A stretch of DNA of 38,833 bases from a virus, in the IMG/VR virus record IMGVR_UViG_3300031539_000128, positions 1 to 38,833 of that record; one strand, 5' to 3'. Both the position numbers and the translations under genes were made by a program. Of this stretch, positions 33,152 through 38,833 are shown in pieces; positions within the stretch are counted from its first letter, which is position 1, and each line of letters starts with the position of its first letter. Under the pieces are notes generated by a model. The model did no database searches. It was not told the DNA's origin and saw nothing but the letters and a program-made list of their open reading frames with translations.

Positions 33152-33421
33152 ATGCCCGTGGACTTGACGCAACTCATTATTCAGGGTGGCATAGGTGCGG
33201 TGCTCTTTGCGGCGATGGTCATGTTCATTCGTTACATCCAGGGCCGCGACCGTGCCGATGCGGTGCGTGAGGAGCGGACGGAGAAGTTTCTGACGAACCA
33301 TTTATCGACGTATGCGCGCTCGATGGATGCAATGGCAAAATCGGTGCGCGAGCTTGCCAGTGAAGTTTCGGACATGCGGCATGCGGTGGAACGCTATCCC
33401 GATCAGGAGACAAAGCAATGA
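33152..33421 (+). CDS. Small membrane protein with coiled-coil tail
   Basis: An 89-residue protein with one membrane helix near residues 8-29 (IIQGGIGAVLFAAMVMFIRYI) and a helical, charged remainder (AMAKSVRELASEVSDMRHAV). The layout is that of holin- or XhlA-like accessory proteins. A GTG two codons downstream of the chosen ATG has better spacing from AAAGG and may be the true start. Stop-start overlap with the next gene (ATGA). Confidence 0.68.
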   Translation: MPVDLTQLIIQGGIGAVLFAAMVMFIRYIQGRDRADAVREERTEKFLTNHLSTYARSMDAMAKSVRELASEVSDMRHAVERYPDQETKQ

Positions 33422-34572
33422 GTTCTGAAATGATAAAGGCTGTTGATGGTGCAACGAGCACGACGGCCCTCGCAATCAAGGCGTGTGCAACGGCGCTGCC
33501 GACGAAGGCAGAAGGTTACGTTGACCTTACGAACCGGGACGCGCGCGCGGTGCGCATCAAGTTCGGCGGGACGGCGGCGGCCAACAAGGACTTCGGCTAT
33601 CAGGTCAACGTGTGGCGCCGGCGCGGGGACTTGGTGGGCGCCGCTACGGCGACCTACTACGACCCAGAAGAGGTCGCGGAAGGCCTGGTGACGCTGGGTG
33701 CCAAGACGTACACGGATAATGGAACGCATTACGAAGCGGACACGATAACACAGACGCTGACAACGCAACCCGACGTGATCGTGTTCAGCCCGGCGGACAA
33801 CAGGACGGCGTGGCTGGTGGTAGCGTGTCCGGACGTGTTGGGTGTTCAGGTAATCATCGACCGGGACGCGGGCGGGGGAACCGCTGCGGCCACGTGCGAT
33901 GCGTTCGTGCAAGTCCTTCAGGAGGGGGACTTCTTCCCTTTTGAATTACTCGCCTTGGTAAATGCGAGCCTAGGTGCCCGCACTGCGACGGCCGACACCG
34001 CGCATGCCAAGCTCGGCGCCTACACAGGGCCGGTTGCGGGCACAGCCGCCGACGACAACGTGAAGGCGCATCTGGATATCGTGGACACGGTGGTTGACAT
34101 GCTTACCACGAATCTTGCCCTTGTCAGTGGCTACACGATCTACGACGGGTGGCGGGTGGCGCAGAAGGTGATTGAGGCCAACCCAGGAACAACTCCCGGC
34201 ACCGCGCTCTTCACAGTAACGAGCAGTGGGGGTGGCACGGCGGTGGAACTACAAATCTTTGGGGTTGTAGGTGCAACAATAACAGGCACACTGGCGGAAA
34301 CTCTTACCGTCAAGACGGAAGATGGTAGCGTGTTGATAGCGGCAACAACCGCTACCGATCTTGTGGCAGGCGAAATATGGGATGATGCTTCCCCCACCAC
34401 TACGGTGGAACTCTCGTCTGCTGTGCCGACGTATGTCGTTGCTACGCCCGCAGGCAACGATGTGGTTTTTCTGGAGCAAAGCGGCGCAGACCCTTGGGAT
34501 ACAGGCGGCATCACCTTCTATTGCAGATGGCGGCCAATCTTCCCAGGTATCGCCGTTGCAGCATCGGCCTAA
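33418..34572 (+). CDS. Structural protein, possibly fibre or tail-associated
   Basis: A 384-residue, Thr/Ala-rich, beta-rich protein. Features: DARAVRIKFGGTAAANKDFG, GYQVNVWRRRGDLVGAATAT, a hinge with GAYTGPVAGTAADDNVKAHL, and a C-terminal domain (TPGTALFTVTSSGGGTAVEL; EDGSVLIAATTATDLVAGEI). No named family recognised. AGGAG before the ATG. Place between capsid and LamG-type genes implies a virion part. Confidence 0.68.
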   Translation: MSSEMIKAVDGATSTTALAIKACATALPTKAEGYVDLTNRDARAVRIKFGGTAAANKDFGYQVNVWRRRGDLVGAATATYYDPEEVAEGLVTLGAKTYTDNGTHYEADTITQTLTTQPDVIVFSPADNRTAWLVVACPDVLGVQVIIDRDAGGGTAAATCDAFVQVLQEGDFFPFELLALVNASLGARTATADTAHAKLGAYTGPVAGTAADDNVKAHLDIVDTVVDMLTTNLALVSGYTIYDGWRVAQKVIEANPGTTPGTALFTVTSSGGGTAVELQIFGVVGATITGTLAETLTVKTEDGSVLIAATTATDLVAGEIWDDASPTTTVELSSAVPTYVVATPAGNDVVFLEQSGADPWDTGGITFYCRWRPIFPGIAVAASA

Positions 34573-34584
34573 AAGGAGACCCCA

Positions 34585-34788
34585 ATGGCAACAAACTATC
34601 GCATTGAAAAACCGCTGACGGCGGCGGACGTGTTGTTCAATGCCCGCATTCTGGAGGTGCAGGGCATGCCGGTGAATGAGAACACCTTGGCCGCAATGTG
34701 TGCAAGCAAGGCGGCGGACGTTAAGCCGCACCTGACCGACCTTGAGGCGAACGGGACGATCCGGCAGGTTGCATTAGCCGCCAAGTAG
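34585..34788 (+). CDS. Small hypothetical protein
   Basis: A 67-residue helical protein: MATNYRIEKPLTAADVLFNA start, AAMCASKAADVKPHLTDLEA middle. The ribosome site AAAGGAGACCCC is the same as in two left-arm genes (4325 and 15374). No family recognised. Its last codons overlap an antisense small frame. Confidence 0.65.
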   Translation: MATNYRIEKPLTAADVLFNARILEVQGMPVNENTLAAMCASKAADVKPHLTDLEANGTIRQVALAAK

Positions 34789-34866
34789 CCAGTTGGCCAG
34801 AAGCAGTAGGGCGATGACCACAAGCGCCCAGAATGCGGCAATCATTCGTTCGGGAAACCAGTGCAT
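34774..34866 (-). CDS. Antisense small membrane peptide
   Basis: A 30-codon frame on the minus strand inside the plus-strand structural operon: MHWFPERMIAAFWALVVIAL then LLLANWLLGG, a single strongly hydrophobic helix. A promoter-like element that matches the 16193-16221 promoter at 28 of 37 bases lies just upstream, with its expected start close to the ATG, so translation would be from an almost leaderless message. No ribosome site. Confidence 0.4.
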   Translation of the reverse strand: MHWFPERMIAAFWALVVIALLLLANWLLGG

Positions 34867-34872
34867 GATGCA

Positions 34873-34901
34873 AGCATGACACGGAATCGCGGCGAAGTCA
34901 A
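34873..34901 (-). promoter_or_regulatory. Minus-strand promoter-like element in the structural region
   Basis: TTGACT (34896-34901), 17 bp, CATGCT (34873-34878) on the minus strand. It shares GTGCTTGACTT, then GATTC, then CTTGCA at the same spacings with the promoter at 16193-16221. The -10 box is weaker. It could be a promoter or only an operator kept from such a promoter. Confidence 0.55.
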
Positions 34902-34924
34902 GCACAATTTGAAAAGGTTTTGAG

Positions 34925-35989
34925 ATGGGCTGGCTGGCCGGATACAAATATCGACGCCCGTATGTGATCCCTGCGGCTAACGTCAAGGAGACAAACGCCG
35001 CGTGGACTTCGTTTATTCGCATCGACGCGGATGCGGTGTTCGGCGCCCACATTGTTGACGCGGTGAACTTCACCGACTTTGTTTTCACCGATTCGGACGG
35101 GGTGGCTCCCCTGAGTTTCGAGCGGAAGAACCCGGTTGTGGCGGCGGGCGCGTTCAGTGCGGACTACTTCGCGGGGCATGGCGTGACGAACGCGACAGCC
35201 CAAACGGTCTATGCCTACTACGGCAAGGCGGGGGACGCAGACCACGAGGATGCAGATGCGGCGTGGGATGCAAATTACGTCGGCGTCTGGCACCTCGAGG
35301 AAGCGGTTGCATCGGGATTCGCCGACTCAACCTCCAACAACAACGACGGCACCGGCACGGGCGTGGCCGGCCAGGACGCCGGGAAGATCGGCTATGGCGT
35401 CGAGTTCGACACCGCGGCCGACCGAATCACCTGCGGCTCAGGTGCGAGTCTTGACAATCTTACCAACCGCACTATCGAACTATGGGTCTGGCCCGACAGT
35501 GGCGGCACGGGCACAACGTTTGGGCGCGCACTTGGCAAGAATGACAACGCTGGCTGGATCGTGTTGATGAACTACAGCCAGGCCAAGATGAGTTACTTTC
35601 AGAAGTTTGCCACCGGCAACTACGAATGGCTGTTTGATACGACCGCCGAATGGCAGCATCTTGCCATCACCTACGATGGGGACGTTGCTGGAGCGCCTGT
35701 CGTCTTGCGCAATGGCGTTAGCGTTGCCCTAACGCGAACAGGAACGGCGAGTGGCGCCCAGGGAGATGATAGCGCCGGCGCGTTGGTGATCGGGAACAGG
35801 GCGGCTGGCGACCGCACGTTCGACGGCAAGATTGACGAGGTGACCGTCTCAAACGTCGTCCGTTCTGCTAATTGGGTCACGATGCGTTATACCAATATGA
35901 ACGCGCCGGCGACGTGGGGCGCGTGGGGTGCGGAAGAGTCCTTTGTTCGTATTCCGATGTATTATGCAAAACGCAGGAGAGCCGGATGA
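34925..35989 (+). CDS. DUF2341 and LamG-domain structural protein
   Basis: A 354-residue protein. N-terminal about 100 residues (YKYRRPYVIPAANVKETNAA; FERKNPVVAAGAFSADYFAG) match the DUF2341 pattern; residues about 118-330 form a LamG/concanavalin-type domain with VGVWHLEEAVASGFADSTSN, RTIELWVWPDSGG, WQHLAITYDGD and FDGKIDEVTVSNVVRS. This pair is known from secreted and phage surface proteins that bind sugars. Probably a receptor-binding or fibre-associated protein. AAAAGG before the ATG. Confidence 0.8.
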   Translation: MGWLAGYKYRRPYVIPAANVKETNAAWTSFIRIDADAVFGAHIVDAVNFTDFVFTDSDGVAPLSFERKNPVVAAGAFSADYFAGHGVTNATAQTVYAYYGKAGDADHEDADAAWDANYVGVWHLEEAVASGFADSTSNNNDGTGTGVAGQDAGKIGYGVEFDTAADRITCGSGASLDNLTNRTIELWVWPDSGGTGTTFGRALGKNDNAGWIVLMNYSQAKMSYFQKFATGNYEWLFDTTAEWQHLAITYDGDVAGAPVVLRNGVSVALTRTGTASGAQGDDSAGALVIGNRAAGDRTFDGKIDEVTVSNVVRSANWVTMRYTNMNAPATWGAWGAEESFVRIPMYYAKRRRAG

Positions 35990-36534
35990 CACAATGGCTC
36001 AAGCAATCAACGGCCGTCACGGTGAAGTGGGGGCCTTTTGTTGACAGCGGTGATGGCAGCACACCGGAAGCGGGCCTGACTATCCAGAAGGCCGATGTGC
36101 GGCTGGCGAAGAACGGCGGCAACTACGCGGCGGCAAGTGCGGATCAGGGGGCAGCGGATGCTGGTGCGTCATACGACGAGAACGGGGACTACGATGGCAG
36201 CCTTGACGATACGGACACCGGCACACTTGGCCGACTGCGCGTGTCCATTATCGAAGCAGGAGCGCTTCCTGTGTGGCACGAGTACATGATCGTACCGGCC
36301 AACGTGTGGGATTCGCTATTCGGTGCCGACAAGTTGCAGGTGCATGCCGCCGAGATCACAAACGACTTGATTACAGCGGCGGCGCTTGCCGCGTCTGCTG
36401 CATCGGAGATAGCGGATCAGGTATGGGACGAAGTGGCGGCGGGCCACATAACGGCGGACACTACGGGCGCGAAGTTATCGGCTTCGGCGGCGCCTGTGGA
36501 CATCCACATAAGCAATACTGATATAACGAGCTAA
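35986..36534 (+). CDS. Hypothetical structural protein
   Basis: A 182-residue protein. Beta-rich N-terminal part (STAVTVKWGPFVDSGDGSTP; GLTIQKADVRLAKNGGNYAA) with a D-rich loop, then helices (NDLITAAALAASAASEIADQ) and an end (VWDEVAAGHITADTTGAKLS). The start overlaps the LamG gene stop as ATGA. The combination recalls fibre or baseplate accessory proteins, but I recognise no family. Confidence 0.62.
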   Translation: MTQWLKQSTAVTVKWGPFVDSGDGSTPEAGLTIQKADVRLAKNGGNYAAASADQGAADAGASYDENGDYDGSLDDTDTGTLGRLRVSIIEAGALPVWHEYMIVPANVWDSLFGADKLQVHAAEITNDLITAAALAASAASEIADQVWDEVAAGHITADTTGAKLSASAAPVDIHISNTDITS

Positions 36535-36536
36535 TC

Positions 36537-37859
36537 ATGAGTCAAACATGGCCCATCGCGTTCAATGTTGATATTGGCGGAGTTGCTACCGACCTCGATG
36601 CGACGCCTACGCTTTCGTCAAGGGACACAACCTACGGTGTCAAGAACACCTCCACCGGCCTTGTCATCGTAGACGATGCAACGAGCATGACGCGGCTGTC
36701 GGCGGGTCGCTATTCGTACACCATTACGGTAGATGCCGAAGTCAATCCTGACCATGCCGCCTACGCAACGCAGTACACCTATTCGGTCGAATGGATACTG
36801 CACGGCGTAACCGACTACACGGTTGTTGCCCATACGACTGATGCGGCCGAGACGGGCGGCGAGCCGACTACCACGTCGAGTTATGCCGACCTCGTAACCG
36901 AGATACAGGACGCTTTCCCGGACATCGTGAGTGCCGCGAAGCTGGCGCGGATCATCAAGAACGGCTACACGATGTTCCTCTACCCGCCGGAAGTGATTGT
37001 CAATGGGCGGCCAATCTCCGGCTATAAGTGGACATGGATCTCACCCGGTGCAACGCTGAACACTATCGTAGAATACGATACGGGCACCGTGACCGTTATA
37101 GAAGACGATACGCAGGTGGTGCTTGGCGGGGGCGGGACATGGCCGTCATGGGCTAATGATGACGCGACAATCATAATCACAGACGGTGCTGGCGACGATC
37201 ATTCGTTCACGGTCGCCGAACGCACGGACGGGGCAAACATCGAACTTGCATCGGACTGGACTGGCATAGGTGCGGTTGGACTCGCGTACGAGATACACTA
37301 CCATCCCGATATCTACGATCTGCCCGCAGCGTTTGGCGGGCTGGTGGGCGCTATAAACGTCATTTCTACCGAGTCTGTCACAACATTCTTTCCGCCGCTG
37401 ATTATCCGCTCGGCCGACCAGGTGATCCAATATGCGATAGCCGAGCAGCAGGCAGGCGCACCCAGGTATGCAAGCATTATCCCGGCGGAGTTCGTTGGCG
37501 CGACTGGTCAGCGATACACGATAGGGCTGTGGCCGCGCCCCGATCTCAACTACGCACTGGCCTACATGTACAACGTCAACCTGGATGCGATGGTAGCGGG
37601 CCAGTATCATCCGGGCGGGCCGCAGCATGCTAACACGGTGAAGGATTGCTGCAAGGCGGCGGCTGAACTGCTGCAATCGGGTGGGGCGCTGGGCACGTAT
37701 TACCAGCGGGCAATGCAGGCGCTGGCAACGAGCATTGCGCACGATATGGACATGCAGGGACGGAATCGCGGCTACAACGGCGATGCGTCGGAAGTGCAGT
37801 ATGCGAGCCGGCCTTGGACGAGTTCGATAACGGTGAATGGGATAGACATTACAATTTAG
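36537..37859 (+). CDS. Probable head-tail adaptor with N-terminal Ig-like extension
   Basis: A 440-residue protein. Residues 1-110 form a beta-rich extension (TWPIAFNVDIGGVATDLDAT; SYTITVDAEVNPDHAAYATQ). After a TTTSSYADLVTEIQDAFPDI junction, the rest resembles phage adaptor proteins: HPDIYDLPAAFGGLVGAINV, QQAGAPRYASIIP, GLWPRPDLNYALAYMYNVNL, then helices with YYQRAMQALATSIAHDMDMQ. Such proteins bind the portal and start the tail in podovirus-like virions. The extension is unusual and may come from gene fusion. Confidence 0.62.
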   Translation: MSQTWPIAFNVDIGGVATDLDATPTLSSRDTTYGVKNTSTGLVIVDDATSMTRLSAGRYSYTITVDAEVNPDHAAYATQYTYSVEWILHGVTDYTVVAHTTDAAETGGEPTTTSSYADLVTEIQDAFPDIVSAAKLARIIKNGYTMFLYPPEVIVNGRPISGYKWTWISPGATLNTIVEYDTGTVTVIEDDTQVVLGGGGTWPSWANDDATIIITDGAGDDHSFTVAERTDGANIELASDWTGIGAVGLAYEIHYHPDIYDLPAAFGGLVGAINVISTESVTTFFPPLIIRSADQVIQYAIAEQQAGAPRYASIIPAEFVGATGQRYTIGLWPRPDLNYALAYMYNVNLDAMVAGQYHPGGPQHANTVKDCCKAAAELLQSGGALGTYYQRAMQALATSIAHDMDMQGRNRGYNGDASEVQYASRPWTSSITVNGIDITI

Positions 37860-37925
37860 GGGTGCTTCCTTCGGGATGTTCCCGGGGACGGCCTCCTTTG
37901 GCGGTACAACATAGGAGATATAACT

Positions 37926-38833
37926 ATGGCTGGAAGTAAGCGACCGATTGAGAGATTTGCGTGGCAGAAGCTGGCGGAGTACATGGGGCCGCACTTCTAC
38001 GGTGCATCGGGCGACGTGTACTGGGTGGATAGCGGTGTAACGACCTCCGGCAACGGGACGTTCTACAGTCCCTACTCGACAATAGATGCCGCTATCAATG
38101 CGTGCACGGCGAGTCATGGGGACGTGGTTGCCGTCAAATCGCGGCACGCGGAAACCATCAGCGCCGCAACGAATATCGTGATGGACACCATTGACGTGGC
38201 CATTGTTGGCCTTGGTGAGAATGACAATCGGCCGCTGTTGTCGTTCTCTTTGGCGGCCGGAAACATCCCGATCAGCGCGGCCGGCTGTTCGATCAGGAAC
38301 GTACGCACGACCGTCAGCGCGGCCGTTGACGTAACCGCCATGTTCACGGTAACGGCGGCCGGCGTAACTCTGAAGGACATTGAAGTCCTCAACCCTTCGG
38401 CCACCTACGAAACGGTTCAGGTGGTACTTGCCAGTACCGCCGCAAGCAGGCTGGTGATCGACGGCATGGCCGTGCGCGGCAGCACGGGCAGCGCCATGAC
38501 TCAGTGCATCGACCTGACGGCGGTAACGGATGCAGTCGTCAAGAACTGCAACTTTGACGGTTCGGCCGACAACTGGATCGAGTTCGCGACCGCCTGCACG
38601 AACGCAGTGATCGAGAACTGCACGTTCAGGGGCGGGGTAACCCCGACGTTCGGGTTCACGCACGACATCTTGGACACTGCCGGCACGAGCACATACCGGG
38701 TGATCAACTGCTTCGATGTGAGCGCGGGCAAGACCATTTACGGGTCAAATGTAACGGGCGTCGGTTGCGATAGCGGATCATGCAAAAAGAGCGTTATTGC
38801 CAGCGACGTGGCTGCCACGAATGCCAACCTGTT
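37926..38833 (+). CDS. Beta-helix tail fibre or spike protein (cut by right edge)
   Basis: The first 302 codons are seen, with AGGAG eight bases before the ATG. Residues 1-30 are a helical base (MAGSKRPIERFAWQKLAEYM). From about residue 40 the pattern of short turns (GTFYSPYSTIDAAINACTAS; TNIVMDTIDVAIVGLGENDN; AAGCSIRNVRTTVSAAVDVT; AVVKNCNFDGSADN; AVIENCTFRGG) is that of a right-handed parallel beta-helix of the pectate-lyase type, used in phage tail spikes that bind or cut surface sugars. The function of the missing C-terminus is unknown. Confidence 0.75.
   Translation, partial: MAGSKRPIERFAWQKLAEYMGPHFYGASGDVYWVDSGVTTSGNGTFYSPYSTIDAAINACTASHGDVVAVKSRHAETISAATNIVMDTIDVAIVGLGENDNRPLLSFSLAAGNIPISAAGCSIRNVRTTVSAAVDVTAMFTVTAAGVTLKDIEVLNPSATYETVQVVLASTAASRLVIDGMAVRGSTGSAMTQCIDLTAVTDAVVKNCNFDGSADNWIEFATACTNAVIENCTFRGGVTPTFGFTHDILDTAGTSTYRVINCFDVSAGKTIYGSNVTGVGCDSGSCKKSVIASDVAATNANL

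Noticed and set aside
37146-38663. A 505-codon minus frame opposite the adaptor and beta-helix genes
   Set aside because: Same reasons: opposite two well-supported genes, odd Arg/His-rich composition, no ribosome site.
1-38833. Integrase, excisionase, cI-type repressor and attachment site
   Set aside because: No tyrosine or serine recombinase motif was seen in any frame. Lysogeny genes may lie outside the window.
1-38833. tRNA or rRNA genes
   Set aside because: No cloverleaf with a T-loop GGTTCGAxxCC was seen in the gaps; structured stretches at 22281 and 23008 lack tRNA marks.

Overview
This window is a stretch of a tailed double-stranded DNA phage (or prophage) genome of the Caudoviricetes. 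Its G+C content is moderately high and its bacterial host cannot be named from the sequence. The evidence is a terminase-portal-scaffold-capsid-fibre series on the right, and on the left a long convoy of very small, tightly overlapping genes with RuvC-like, Sak4-like, RecB/Cas4-like, HNH and methyltransferase genes. I saw no integrase, no recognisable lysogeny repressor, no tRNA and no CRISPR array, so a temperate lifestyle is not shown.

Layout. (1) From about 1 to 21.4 kb nearly everything is on the minus strand and reads leftward from a consensus sigma70-type promoter (TTGACA, 17 bp, TATAAT) at 21460-21488. Moving away from that promoter come a MoxR/CobS-like AAA+ ATPase with its partner gene and a clamp-loader-like ATPase. 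Next is a block of small genes (15.8-18.8 kb), many preceded by a GC-rich hairpin. Then follow small zinc-binding proteins, four tandem paralogues of about 63 residues, a recombination module (Fe-S RecB/Cas4-like nuclease, Sak4-like ATPase, SSB-like protein, RuvC-like resolvase), dozens of ATGA- or GTGA-coupled small genes, a radical-SAM-like DUF5131 protein, and two HNH endonucleases. The far left holds DNA modification genes: a C5-cytosine methyltransferase with a long second frame inside it, a DpdA-like transglycosylase, and the start of an SPPYW-type methyltransferase cut by the window edge. (2) 21.4-22.35 kb is a non-coding control region with divergent promoters, two kinds of short tandem repeat, a 12-bp motif that also forms a palindrome, and a structured leader. 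(3) From 22.35 kb rightward all major genes are on the plus strand: a two-winged-helix initiator-like protein, small accessory genes, then small terminase, a large terminase split in two by a 368-371 bp module, portal, FmdB-like zinc ribbon, scaffold-like protein, major capsid protein, lectin-like, LamG and other structural proteins, a probable head-tail adaptor and a beta-helix fibre or spike that runs off the right edge.

How it fits together (inference). Divergent transcription from the control region would express the early genes leftward and the initiator and then packaging and structural genes rightward. Promoter elements with a shared spacer sequence occur at 22234, 24079, 16221 (minus) and 34901 (minus), which suggests a common regulator. 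Intrinsic terminators lie inside the operons at 15713, 16044 and 26737, so readthrough, antitermination or local promoters must shape expression.

The most unusual items are the split terL with an embedded small-membrane-protein gene and a strong terminator; the leader with an anti-Shine-Dalgarno segment ahead of the initiator-like gene; the long second frame inside the cytosine methyltransferase; the antisense promoter and small membrane peptide in the structural operon; and recurring gene-junction sequences that give unrelated proteins the same C-terminal tail.
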